NCBI GenBank assembly: GCA_904419785.1
Contig: CAJFSY010000006.1
Coordinates: forward strand, 1 to 64,000
Length of the DNA stretch: 64,000 nt
Direction of reading: 5' to 3'
Source: an uncultured Neglectibacter sp.
GTDB lineage: Bacteria; Bacillota; Clostridia; Oscillospirales; Acutalibacteraceae
Positions 9,087-17,094 of this stretch are shown in pieces. A program made the translations under genes and the position numbers. Position 1 is the stretch's first letter. The number at the start of each line of letters is the position of its first letter. The notes below the pieces were generated by a model, which was not told where the DNA came from, ran no database searches, and saw only the letters and a list, made by a program, of their open reading frames with translations.

Positions 9087-9701
9087 TTAGACGCTACGCG
9101 GCGCGAAAGTTGGCCGAGCGCTCAACTGCACGGAAAAAACCGCTTCCCGTATCAGCATTTCTTCTTCATGGCATAGCTGGACGAATTTCGCCCTATATAA
9201 AGGCACCCCCTTAGAACTCGGCCGGCACCCTAATATCTCACAGGTAACTACCAAAGGCGACGAAGTAATGGGAATCACAACTTCCGCCAGTTCATTATCC
9301 CGCAATTCCTGGTTGCAAAAAAAGGCAATGCCCCCGCAGCTCAGGTCCACAGATTCTATAGCGCACCGGCCTTTCCATTCTCCGCTGACCGGATACAGAA
9401 ATGACTGGAATGATACCGGCATCCGCAAGTTCTGTCTTAAGGTCTCGCCCAACACACGCTGCCTTTCCAGCAAAATGTGGTCGCCATCCCGCTGCAAGAT
9501 ACGGCCCAGCAAGGCTTTTGAATCTTCCGAAGCGCCCACCATTTGGATTTCTTCATGGCGCAGCACTTCTCCCACTTTTCCATCCAGCACCCGCACCCGG
9601 AAATAATGGGCGTCGGGATAATGCTCCAACTGGCCGTAAGCCAGAGGATAATCCTGGCTGTCCAGCAGCAGATAGCGGTTTTTACTATCTTCTATACTCA
9701 C
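9087..9701 (-). CDS. PilZ-domain protein, probable c-di-GMP receptor
   Basis: 204 residues. The C-terminal half has both parts of the PilZ c-di-GMP site: an RxxxR motif (RQNLR) followed by MPVSF, and a DxSxGG motif (DLSCGGIAFF). The N-terminal half resembles the YcgR-like beta-barrel that precedes PilZ in flagellar brake proteins of this architecture. The start is GTG, overlapping the stop of the flhB-like gene as GTGA, with AAGGAGG about 6-12 bases ahead, so translational coupling is likely. It sits between flagellar genes and two S-layer genes, a position that would suit c-di-GMP control of motility or surface assembly. In Bacillus the PilZ protein MotI (YpfA) clutches the stator; whether this one does is unknown. 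Confidence 0.8.
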   Translation of the reverse strand: MSIEDSKNRYLLLDSQDYPLAYGQLEHYPDAHYFRVRVLDGKVGEVLRHEEIQMVGASEDSKALLGRILQRDGDHILLERQRVLGETLRQNLRMPVSFQSFLYPVSGEWKGRCAIESVDLSCGGIAFFCNQELRDNELAEVVIPITSSPLVVTCEILGCRPSSKGVPLYRAKFVQLCHEEEMLIREAVFSVQLSARPTFAPRSV

Positions 9702-10054
9702 TCCGTCCCCTCCTTGCTTTTCTCAGATTCCGCCGGCTTTTCCGGACTGGTTTCTTTTTGATCGGGATCAAATTTTAAAAAGTACAGGTAAATTTCCACA
9801 ATGGCTTGATAAAGCTCTTCCGGTATTTCCTGGCCCAACCGAAGCTGGGTCAGCACCGTGGCCAAAGAATCATCCTCGTAAACGGGCACGCCGCTGTCGG
9901 CAGCCACTTCCACGATTTTCTCCGCCATATAGCCCATGCCCGAGGCCACCACTACGGGAGCGGCGTCCCCAACGCCATATTGCAGCGCCACCGCTTTGCG
10001 GGCGCCGCCTCTGGCACGGCTTTGTTGTTCTGGTTTTTGTTCAGACTTTGACAT
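9698..10054 (-). CDS. FlhB-like short protein (FlhX/YlqH type)
   Basis: 118 residues from the ATG at 10054; a TTG at 10075 would add seven. It matches only the cytoplasmic C-terminal part of FlhB after the autocleavage site: VALQYGVGDAAPVVVASG aligns with the FlhB segment VALRYKPEKDAAPVVMALG, and GQEIPEELYQAIVEIYLYF aligns with NQEIPPEFYGAVAEVLVYI. There is no NPTH motif and no membrane segment. Homologues such as Bacillus YlqH lie next to a FliK-like gene, as here, and can stand in for the FlhB C-terminal domain in substrate switching. The complete flhB lies at 55787-56863. The gene overlaps its upstream neighbour by 14 bases, pointing to coupled translation. Confidence 0.8.
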   Translation of the reverse strand: MSKSEQKPEQQSRARGGARKAVALQYGVGDAAPVVVASGMGYMAEKIVEVAADSGVPVYEDDSLATVLTQLRLGQEIPEELYQAIVEIYLYFLKFDPDQKETSPEKPAESEKSKEGTE

Positions 10055-11471
10055 CGACGCTGTTCTTCCCTTCAAAGATTTTTGGGAACACCTCCGTAAG
10101 GGTCACCGGCCGCATCATCTGGCGGGCCACCACTTTGGCGGGGGTCAACCCGTTGCGCGTCAGGATTTCCGACACGCCTTGCTCAATCTGCCGGGAAAAC
10201 GACGAAACCTTTTCCGGGCACGCGATCTGGATTTCTACTTCACGGTCTTTGGCCATAAGCACAATGTCGAACAGCCCCAATGATTGGATATCCATTTTCA
10301 ACAAAAGCTTGGAAGCGCCTCCCGGCTTTCCTCCCTCTTTCTGATGCTCCCCTTCCGCGTCTGGGTCCACCCACATTTCAGAAAAGAGCATCCGCCCATC
10401 CCACTCCAGCGGGATAAGGTAATGGTTCAGCGGCATATAGACGCTTTCGTTTACCAGCATGGCCTTTACCAGCTGCTGGAACATCTGCTGGACCTGGGCG
10501 TCCCCTTCGCCACGCAAAGCCCGGGCGGCGGCATCCGCCAAATGGTCAGCATACTGCACCGCGGTAGAGGAAGAATCAAACGCGCTGCGGCGGAACAGTT
10601 CCAGCAGCGCCTTGTCATCCACCTTGCCCAGCTGGTCTTTCAGCGTGCCATACCCCGTCAGCCTGTGGAACGCCTGCAGCAGGTTTTCCTCAGACCCATT
10701 CTCATACCGGGCCATGTCCAGCGTCAATAGGGAAAGAAGCATCCGGGCCCTGCCCATGTCGTGAGTTTGGTTCACATAGTCCGCCATATGGGGGAACACC
10801 TGCTGCCGCAGCAAGGCCAGGTTCCCCGCCCTGTCCCCGGCGGCGATACCGTTTTCCAGCTGGGCCGTAAGGTCTAAAAGCTTCTGCGCCCAGCTTTTCG
10901 GCATAGCGTCCGCCATGCCCTGCAGGTTCCGCAGCAGATTTCCCTCTAAATGGGCCGTGGAGGAATAATCGGCGTAACTCTTTAAAAATTGCAGGATGTC
11001 CGCCTGTACGTTCTCAGAAGCCGCTCTGGTATAAGCGTTGCGCAGCAGGGCAAACAACACGCCTTTATAGCGGGACCCTGTTTTAAACTGCTGGGTCAGG
11101 AATTCCAAAAGCTGCCCCTCGTCCATTTGCAGCATTTGCAGGATTTGGGACATATCCTGGGCGATGCCCTCGCTCATGCCTGAGGAAACCACGGTCCCCA
11201 TGCGGAACAGCCCCGAGAGGCTTTCCAGCATGCCCGGGGCTTCCTTCAAACGCTGTAAAAAAGTTTGGAAATTTGAATCGTAACGGATTTTCCCGCCGTT
11301 ATCCAGAGCACTGTTATCCTGCTGCTCCGTGCGGCCGTCCGGACCGATAACCCGACTGGGGTCTGTCAGGTTTTGAATTTGTGTATTTTCCGGCGAAACC
11401 GGTATATTTCTATTGGTAACGGCATTATCATAACCCGGAACCGGGTTAGTCGCTCCCAAAATCTCAGCCAT
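10041..11471 (-). CDS. FliK-like (YlqG-type) hook-length control protein
   Basis: 476 residues, no signal peptide or membrane segment. The N-terminal third is low-complexity and asparagine/glutamine-rich. The middle (about 100-330) is mostly helical. The C-terminal 100 residues, including LLLKMDIQSLGLFDIVLMAK, VEIQIACPEKVS and a final DVKV, resemble the FliK C-terminal (Flg_hook) domain. It is the first gene of the minus-strand operon continuing into the FlhB-like gene, the same pairing as Bacillus ylqG-ylqH. It starts back to back with cheA, sharing the 105-base region where cheA's sigma-D promoter lies. Sequence evidence for the FliK assignment is moderate; context is strong. The main hook-length gene may instead lie in the part of the fla operon outside this window. 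Confidence 0.6.
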   Translation of the reverse strand: MAEILGATNPVPGYDNAVTNRNIPVSPENTQIQNLTDPSRVIGPDGRTEQQDNSALDNGGKIRYDSNFQTFLQRLKEAPGMLESLSGLFRMGTVVSSGMSEGIAQDMSQILQMLQMDEGQLLEFLTQQFKTGSRYKGVLFALLRNAYTRAASENVQADILQFLKSYADYSSTAHLEGNLLRNLQGMADAMPKSWAQKLLDLTAQLENGIAAGDRAGNLALLRQQVFPHMADYVNQTHDMGRARMLLSLLTLDMARYENGSEENLLQAFHRLTGYGTLKDQLGKVDDKALLELFRRSAFDSSSTAVQYADHLADAAARALRGEGDAQVQQMFQQLVKAMLVNESVYMPLNHYLIPLEWDGRMLFSEMWVDPDAEGEHQKEGGKPGGASKLLLKMDIQSLGLFDIVLMAKDREVEIQIACPEKVSSFSRQIEQGVSEILTRNGLTPAKVVARQMMRPVTLTEVFPKIFEGKNSVDVKV

Positions 11472-11508
11472 TCTTCACACCTCTGTGACAAATCTTCCCA
11501 TGTACTAC

Positions 11509-11535
11509 TTATTTTTTCTCGCCGCCTGCCGATAG
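11509..11535 (+). promoter_or_regulatory. Sigma-D (sigma-28) promoter for the cheA operon
   Basis: TTAT, 15 bases, then GCCGATAG. The Bacillus SigD consensus is TAAA-N15-GCCGATAT. The spacing is exact and seven of eight -10 bases match. The expected transcription start is about 35 bases before the cheA ATG. Confidence 0.75.
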
Positions 11536-11576
11536 AATATAGTAGATAATATAGTTAAGGCGGTGTATTTAAACTT

Positions 11577-13676
11577 ATGGATAGCGGCAAAGACATTTTA
11601 GACGCTTATATTTTTGAAACCAACTCACTGCTGGAGCAGTTGGAGGGCATCGTTCTCGAAGCGGAAAAAGTGGATACCTTTTCGGAAGACAATGTTAATG
11701 AAATCTTTCGCATCATGCACACTATCAAAGGTTCCTCCGCCATGATGGAGTTCAATAACCTTTCGACCGTCTCTCACCGTATCGAGGATCTTTTCTTCAT
11801 CATCCGGGACAAATCGATGGACGTTGTACCCATGGAGGACCGTCCTGCCTTGTTTGACCTGTTATTCCAGGCCATCGATTATTTCCGGGGCGAAGTAGAA
11901 AAAATAGAGACCAACCAGCCCCTCAGTGATTATATCGACAACCTTCTTGAAAATATTAATAGTCTGATGGCTAAAATTAAGGGAGAATCCCCGGCTGGCT
12001 CAACGGCCGCCCCGGCAGCTCCCGCCCCAGGCGCCCCGGCGGCTTCCGCTTCCGCGCCTGCGGGAGACGCTTCTTTACCTGCGCCGGGCTTTCCTCATGA
12101 GCTGCATGTTATTTTCGATCAGGGCTGCGGCATGGAAAACCTGCGGGCATTTATGCTGGTCAACTCCATCCGGGATTTCTGCCCGGAAACGGAATTCACT
12201 TTCCAGCCCGCCGACGTGGAGACCAATCCCGCCACCGCGGAAGAGATCGTGGAAAAAGGTTTCTTCCTGTGGTTCAAGTCCGAAGAGGCCAGGGAGCATG
12301 CGGTACAGACCGTTACTTCCTCGGGCTTTGTACAGTCTTATCAAAGCCGCGACCTGACCGCCCCGGCTCCTGCTCCTAAAGAACAACCTCAGGCATCGGC
12401 GGCCCCCGCGGAGAAACCGGCTGCTCCTGCGCCTTCCAAGTCCCGTGCTCCCGCAGGCGGCACACCTTCCCCCTCGGCCACAACCCAGCATCCCAAAGAA
12501 AGCTTGATCAGCGTCAACCTGAGCAAGCTGGACCAGCTGGCCGCCGTGGTGGGAGAAATCGTCATTACCGAGTCCATGGTCACCGCTTCTCCCGATTTGA
12601 AGGGCCTGCCTTTGGACCGCTTTACAAAGTCCGCCCGGCAGCTGCGCAAGCTTACCGATGAATTGCAGGACGTTTCCATGTCCCTGCGCATGGTGCCTGT
12701 GTCCGCTTCCTTCCAGAAAATGAACCGAATCGTCCGGGATATGAGCAAAAAGCTGAACAAACGGGCAAAGCTCACCCTTATCGGCGAGGACACCGAAGTG
12801 GATAAGACCATTGTAGACAGCATCGGCGACCCCATCATGCATATCGTGCGCAACTCCATGGACCACGGTTTGGAAGAGCGGGAAGAAGACCGTATCGCCG
12901 CCGGTAAAGACCCTGTGGGCGAAATCATCCTCTCCGCCCGGGACACCGGCAGCGAAGTGATTATCGAGATCAAAGACGACGGGCAAGGCGTCAACTGCGA
13001 TTCCGTTTTGAAAAAAGCCATCAAAAACGGGCTGGCCTCTCCCGATGTGGATTACTCTCCCAAGGAGATCCTCAACTTCCTGATGCTTCCCGGCTTCTCC
13101 ACCAACACAGAAGTCACCGAGTATTCCGGCCGAGGCGTGGGCATGGACGTGGTCAAACGGAACATCGAGGAAGTAGGCGGCACCGTCAGCATCAGCAGCG
13201 AACCCGGCAAGGGCATGACTACTACTTTAAAAATCCCTCTGACTATGGCCATCATGGACGGTATGGAGGTTTCTGTTGGCGAATCCATTTTCACCATCCC
13301 CATCAACAACATCCGTCAGAGCTTCAAGGTTTCCCAGGAGGATGTGATCCACGACGCCTCCAACCGGGAAATGATCAAGTGCCTGGACAGTTTCTATCCC
13401 ATTGTGCGCGCCCGTGACCTGTATCAGCTGGAAGACGGCGTTTCGGATATTGGCGACGGCATTCTGCTGTGGCTGGAATCCGGTGAACTTTCTTATTGCC
13501 TGTTTGTGGATGAGCTTTTGGGCGAACAGCAGGTGGTTGTAAAACAGCTGCCCAGCTACTTGAACAATTTCAACATCAAAACTTACGGCATTAACGGCTG
13601 TACTCTCTTGGGTGACGGCAACATCAGTGTCATTCTGGATGTGGCCAATCTCTACAAAGCAGCGCATGGGGTTTGA
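11577..13676 (+). CDS. cheA: Chemotaxis histidine kinase CheA
   Basis: 699 residues, normal length for CheA. P1 (Hpt) domain at 1-135 with the phospho-acceptor H48 in IMHTIKGSS. An Ala/Pro-rich linker follows, then a P2-like response-regulator-binding domain (about 170-265), a second Ala/Pro-rich linker (265-310), the P3 dimerisation helices, the P4 ATPase with N box (HIVRNSMDHGLE), G1 (DDGQGV) and G2 (GRGVGMDVV), and a C-terminal P5 CheW-like domain. It phosphorylates CheY and CheB in response to receptor signals at the membrane array. It is the first of four genes cheA-cheW-cheR-cheB transcribed from the sigma-D promoter at 11509-11535. In Bacillus these genes lie inside the large fla/che operon; here they form a separate unit. 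Confidence 0.97.
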   Translation: MDSGKDILDAYIFETNSLLEQLEGIVLEAEKVDTFSEDNVNEIFRIMHTIKGSSAMMEFNNLSTVSHRIEDLFFIIRDKSMDVVPMEDRPALFDLLFQAIDYFRGEVEKIETNQPLSDYIDNLLENINSLMAKIKGESPAGSTAAPAAPAPGAPAASASAPAGDASLPAPGFPHELHVIFDQGCGMENLRAFMLVNSIRDFCPETEFTFQPADVETNPATAEEIVEKGFFLWFKSEEAREHAVQTVTSSGFVQSYQSRDLTAPAPAPKEQPQASAAPAEKPAAPAPSKSRAPAGGTPSPSATTQHPKESLISVNLSKLDQLAAVVGEIVITESMVTASPDLKGLPLDRFTKSARQLRKLTDELQDVSMSLRMVPVSASFQKMNRIVRDMSKKLNKRAKLTLIGEDTEVDKTIVDSIGDPIMHIVRNSMDHGLEEREEDRIAAGKDPVGEIILSARDTGSEVIIEIKDDGQGVNCDSVLKKAIKNGLASPDVDYSPKEILNFLMLPGFSTNTEVTEYSGRGVGMDVVKRNIEEVGGTVSISSEPGKGMTTTLKIPLTMAIMDGMEVSVGESIFTIPINNIRQSFKVSQEDVIHDASNREMIKCLDSFYPIVRARDLYQLEDGVSDIGDGILLWLESGELSYCLFVDELLGEQQVVVKQLPSYLNNFNIKTYGINGCTLLGDGNISVILDVANLYKAAHGV

Positions 13677-13700
13677 TATCAACAGGAGGCGTGACCTAAC

Positions 13701-14204
13701 ATGATAGATACTATGACAAACTTGAGCGAAGACATGATGTTTATGACAGAGGACCAGATAAGTGACCTGGCTTCTCAGCAGGAACAGTCCACTGTGGAAA
13801 CCCGGAAATTCCTGATCTTTCTCACGGATGACCTGCGAATGGGTGTAGACGCCGAATATGTGGTGGAAATCATCACCAACCACAGCATTACATATCTGCC
13901 CATGCTTCCTCCTTATGTGCGGGGGATCATCAACCTGCGGGGACAAATCGTGCCTATTCTGGACATCCGCCTGCGATTGGGCAAAGAACGCAAAGATGAT
14001 TGTCTGGTAATCGTATTAAATATAGAAAACACTCAGATCGGTATTTTAGTAGACGCGGTAGACCAAATGGTGGATATTCCCAAAGATGACATCCTGCCGC
14101 TTCCCGCCCAAAGCAACCAGAAGCTGGTTTCTGGCATGTGTTCCCTGCCTGACGGCTCCGGCACCATGCTGGTGTTGGAAGGAGCGCAGGTCATCCATGA
14201 ATAA
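13701..14204 (+). CDS. cheW: Chemotaxis coupling protein CheW
   Basis: 167 residues: an acidic N-terminal tail of about 30 residues, then one CheW domain from KFLIFLTDDLRMGVDAEYV. The conserved GIINLRGQIVPILDIRLRLG segment contains the arginine that contacts the receptor tip. It links chemoreceptors to CheA in the signalling array. The ATG is preceded by AGGAGG (13684-13689). It follows cheA by 24 bases, and its last codons overlap the cheR start by 8 bases, so cheW and cheR are probably translationally coupled. Confidence 0.95.
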   Translation: MIDTMTNLSEDMMFMTEDQISDLASQQEQSTVETRKFLIFLTDDLRMGVDAEYVVEIITNHSITYLPMLPPYVRGIINLRGQIVPILDIRLRLGKERKDDCLVIVLNIENTQIGILVDAVDQMVDIPKDDILPLPAQSNQKLVSGMCSLPDGSGTMLVLEGAQVIHE

Positions 14205-15045
14205 CACTCCTGAAAACGGCAAGGATTTCCGCTTTGCCCCTTTAACCATTTCCAATGCGGATTTTGTGCGGCTGGCCCAGTTTATGCAGAGCAATTACGG
14301 CATCGACTTGACAAAAAAACGCCAGCTGATTATCGGCCGGCTTTCCGCGTCTATCCGGCAGAGAGGCTATAAAGATTTTACTCAATTTGTGGATCACATC
14401 CTGAAAACAAAAGACCAGGATGAGGTTACACTGCTAATCAACAAACTCACTACCAACTACACATTTTTTATGAGGGAAGTTGACCATCTGGAATACTTCC
14501 GGAAAAACATCATTCCCGAGCTGGTGCGCCGCCACCAGCGGGACCGCGTACTCTCTATTTGGAGCGCTGGCTGTTCCTCTGGAGAAGAACCGTATAACCT
14601 TTCAATGTATTTGTTCGACTACCTGGGTTCCCAGGCCAGCCAGTGGGATACGCGCATTCTGGCCACAGACATTTCCGCCCAGGCTTTGGAAAAAGCCCAA
14701 AAGGGCATCTACGATCTGCCGGATACCATTCCCGCCGATTGGAAGCGGAAATATTTCCGTCCCCAACCTGACGGTCTTTATCAAGTAGTGCCCAATATCC
14801 GCAACAATGTGATTTTCCGCACCTTCAACCTGATGGACCGCATTCAGTTCCGCAGAAAGTTCGACGTGATCTTCTGCCGCAACGTGATGATTTACTTTGA
14901 CCAACCCACAAAAGACGCACTGGTACAGCGTTTTTACGATGCCACTGTCCCTGGGGGATACCTTTTAATCAGCTATTCTGAGAATTTGGGACAGAACGCC
15001 CCCTACCGCAGATTGGCACCCGCTACATTCCAGAAAGGAAGGTGA
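14197..15045 (+). CDS. cheR: Chemoreceptor glutamate methyltransferase CheR
   Basis: 282 residues from the ATG at 14197, which has GGAAGGAGCG upstream inside cheW; an earlier in-frame ATG would add 37 residues unlike any CheR. The N-terminal helical domain (to about 80) is followed by the SAM-binding fold: SIWSAGCSSGEEPYNLSM (motif I), ILATDISAQAL, and DVIFCRNVMIYFD. CheR methylates glutamates on the signalling domains of methyl-accepting chemotaxis proteins, using S-adenosylmethionine. It opposes CheB, encoded seven bases downstream. Two receptors are encoded in this window (35587-37416 and 45769-47757). Confidence 0.95.
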   Translation: MNNTPENGKDFRFAPLTISNADFVRLAQFMQSNYGIDLTKKRQLIIGRLSASIRQRGYKDFTQFVDHILKTKDQDEVTLLINKLTTNYTFFMREVDHLEYFRKNIIPELVRRHQRDRVLSIWSAGCSSGEEPYNLSMYLFDYLGSQASQWDTRILATDISAQALEKAQKGIYDLPDTIPADWKRKYFRPQPDGLYQVVPNIRNNVIFRTFNLMDRIQFRRKFDVIFCRNVMIYFDQPTKDALVQRFYDATVPGGYLLISYSENLGQNAPYRRLAPATFQKGR

Positions 15046-15052
15046 TCTTTCT

Positions 15053-16102
15053 ATGATCCCTGTCAACAAGATCCGGGTCATGGTGGTAGATGATTCCATG
15101 CTGGCCCGCAGCATGTTGATCAAAGGCCTTTCCTCCCATCCGCAAATCGAAGTGGTAGGCTACGCGGTAAACGCTTTGGACGCTAAGACAAAAGTTCCGC
15201 AGCTGAAACCTGACGTGATGACCTTGGACGTGGAAATGCCGGGTTTGAACGGCATCGATTTTCTCAAACAGTTTTTGCCCGACCATCCCCTGCCGGTGAT
15301 TTTGGTATCTTCTCTGAACCTGAAGGTGTTTGATGCCTTGGCTGCCGGCGCAGTGGATTTTGTCCGGAAACCAGAAAAAGAGGGATACGAGGCGTTTATC
15401 CATACTTTGACCCAAAAAGTGCTTATTGCCTCAAAAGCCAAGGTACATCTTCCTTCTTCTGCCGCATTAACGGAACCCACTTTACCAACGCATGGGCATG
15501 CTGCCATAAACAGCCTGGGCAAACAGGTATTGATCGGTCTTGGCGCTTCTACCGGCGGCACGGAAGCAACTTTGGAAGTGATGAAACGGTTACCCGCCGA
15601 TATTCCCGGGATGGTAATTGTTCAGCATATGCCGCCCGGATTCACGAAAATGTACGCCGACCGTCTTAACCGGCTGTGCGCCATGGAAGTGCGGGAAGGC
15701 AAAGACGGCGACGAAATCCGTCCCGGCTTGGCTTTGGTAGCTCCTGCCGACTATCAAGCCAGAATTGTGCGTACCGGCACCCGTTATACGCTCTCCTGCA
15801 CCTATGGTGAAAAAGTAACCGGCCACCGGCCTTCGGTAAACGTACTGTTTCGTTCCATGGCCGACAATGTGGCCTGCAAAATGGTGGGCATCATCATGAC
15901 GGGCATGGGTGAAGACGGCGCCGATGGGCTTCTGGCCATGCGCAAACGAGGCGCTTATACCATTGGCCAGGATAAGGAGTCCTGCGTGGTATATGGCATG
16001 CCCATGGTAGCTTATAATAAAGGCGCTGTGGTCATTCAGGCTTCTTGCGACAACATCGCCGGCACACTTATGCGGCACTTAAAATCGCTTTCTATGCAAT
16101 AA
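15053..16102 (+). CDS. cheB: Chemotaxis response regulator methylesterase CheB
   Basis: 349 residues. Receiver domain 1-125 with phospho-acceptor D59 (MTLDVEMPG) and a KP pair in FVRKPEKEG. A linker to about 155 leads to the methylesterase domain with catalytic triad S166 (GASTGGTE), H192 (VQHMPPGFT) and D288 (TGMGEDGADG). It demethylates receptor glutamates when phosphorylated by CheA. It is the last gene of the cheAWRB unit, and a strong hairpin terminator starts eight bases after its stop codon. AGAAAGGAAGG lies just ahead of the start. Confidence 0.96.
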   Translation: MIPVNKIRVMVVDDSMLARSMLIKGLSSHPQIEVVGYAVNALDAKTKVPQLKPDVMTLDVEMPGLNGIDFLKQFLPDHPLPVILVSSLNLKVFDALAAGAVDFVRKPEKEGYEAFIHTLTQKVLIASKAKVHLPSSAALTEPTLPTHGHAAINSLGKQVLIGLGASTGGTEATLEVMKRLPADIPGMVIVQHMPPGFTKMYADRLNRLCAMEVREGKDGDEIRPGLALVAPADYQARIVRTGTRYTLSCTYGEKVTGHRPSVNVLFRSMADNVACKMVGIIMTGMGEDGADGLLAMRKRGAYTIGQDKESCVVYGMPMVAYNKGAVVIQASCDNIAGTLMRHLKSLSMQ

Positions 16103-16109
16103 TTTTTTC

Positions 16110-16138
16110 GAAAGGATGGGAATTTTTCCCGTCCTTTC
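16110..16138 (+). terminator. Rho-independent terminator after cheB
   Basis: Arms 16110-16120 and 16128-16138 pair over 11 bp, one of them a G-U wobble, with a 7-base loop. TTAATTTTTG follows. It separates the cheAWRB operon from the flgM operon, and the -35 of the next promoter begins on the very next base. Confidence 0.8.
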
Positions 16139-16165
16139 TTAATTTTTGCTTATCCGCGCCGATAT
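16139..16165 (+). promoter_or_regulatory. Sigma-D promoter for the flgM-flgN-flgK operon
   Basis: TTAA, 15 bases, then GCCGATAT, an exact match to the Bacillus SigD -10 element at the exact spacing. The start codon of flgM is about 110 bases downstream, leaving a longish leader. Because flgM encodes the sigma-D antagonist, this makes a feedback loop. Confidence 0.85.
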
Positions 16166-16276
16166 AATAAATAAGCTCATCTTTTGAGCGTTTCTTGTTG
16201 CGGGGAATAAACCTGCTGACTTATTGCGATTTTGAGTACTTTTTATATATGTATGTTTGAAAGGATGTGAGATTTC

Positions 16277-16579
16277 ATGCTGACTTCTTCTGGCCCTATC
16301 TCCAATATAAAACCGGCGAAAACTTATTTTTCAACTGCCGAAAAAGAGGAAGTAGCTCAGGTTTCTCATGGCCCCAGCTATGATTCTCTTACCATATCTT
16401 CCTCTTCAGAGGAAAGCCGTTTCCATATGGAACTGGTCGGCCGTCTGTCCCAAGAGGTGCGCACGGCAACCACTACAGGAGATGTCCAAAGATTAAAGCA
16501 CGCAGTCTCCACGGGGCAATATACTCCCGACCCAATGGCTATTGCCGCCCGTATGCTTTTTCTGACAGAGGAGGCGTAA
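16277..16579 (+). CDS. flgM: Anti-sigma-28 factor FlgM
   Basis: 100 residues, usual FlgM size. The N-terminal half is disordered and Ser-rich (ISSSSEES). The C-terminal half has the conserved helices that bind sigma-28: HMELVGRLSQEVRTAT, then RLKHAVSTGQYTPDPMAIA, matching the family's G-x-Y-x-x-D/P pattern. It binds and inactivates SigD (52750-53613) until exported through the completed hook-basal body. It is first in its operon, next to flgN and flgK, as in Bacillus. GAAAGGATGTG precedes the start. Confidence 0.85.
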   Translation: MLTSSGPISNIKPAKTYFSTAEKEEVAQVSHGPSYDSLTISSSSEESRFHMELVGRLSQEVRTATTTGDVQRLKHAVSTGQYTPDPMAIAARMLFLTEEA

Positions 16580-16580
16580 C

Positions 16581-17054
16581 ATGGAACAAGACATGCTTGA
16601 ATACCTTTCCGTGTTAGACGGCATCCGACGCAGCCTGGAGCAGCTGACCGATTTGGATCAGCGGAAAACCGAGGCGGTACGCAAAGACGATCTGGATTCT
16701 TTAAACGAGATTTTAAAAAAGGAACAGGCCATGTCTTTAACCATGCGGGGACAAGAACAAAAGCGCCTGAAACTTTCTGAAACACTTCATTTACAAGATG
16801 TGCCCCTGCGGCAGCTTCCCAAAAAATATCCGGACGATTTATATTTGCGCGCTAAGGACACCGTGGAAAACCTGACTCGCCAATACGAGCTGTATCAATG
16901 CGCTTCGGAAGTGGCACGGAATACCTTGGAGTGCAATCTGCACGAAATAGAAAAAGTTCTTTCGCAAGTGGGTGGGAACTTACCTATGGGCCCTGGTTAT
17001 TCCTCACCAGACGTAGCTCCGCCCGCCCCCATGAAAACCGACTTTCGCGCCTAA
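16581..17054 (+). CDS. flgN: FlgN-like export chaperone
   Basis: 157 residues, strongly helical and charged, opening with MLEYLSVLDGIRRSLEQLTD and LDQRKTEAVRKDDLDSLNEI. This coiled-coil pattern is typical of FlgN-family chaperones, which escort the hook-associated proteins FlgK and FlgL to the export gate. The C-terminal 25 residues are proline-rich. It begins two bases after flgM ends, with GGAGG ahead of the start, and flgK follows 40 bases later. Sequence identity within FlgN is always low, so the call relies on size, helicity and gene order. Confidence 0.8.
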   Translation: MEQDMLEYLSVLDGIRRSLEQLTDLDQRKTEAVRKDDLDSLNEILKKEQAMSLTMRGQEQKRLKLSETLHLQDVPLRQLPKKYPDDLYLRAKDTVENLTRQYELYQCASEVARNTLECNLHEIEKVLSQVGGNLPMGPGYSSPDVAPPAPMKTDFRA

Positions 17055-17094
17055 ATCCCCTGGGAATAGGTCATATTAAAAGGAGAATGATACT

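Noticed and set aside
12075-12986. 303-codon open frame on the minus strand
   Set aside because: Antisense to cheA and Gly/Arg-rich where the real gene encodes its Ala/Pro linkers.
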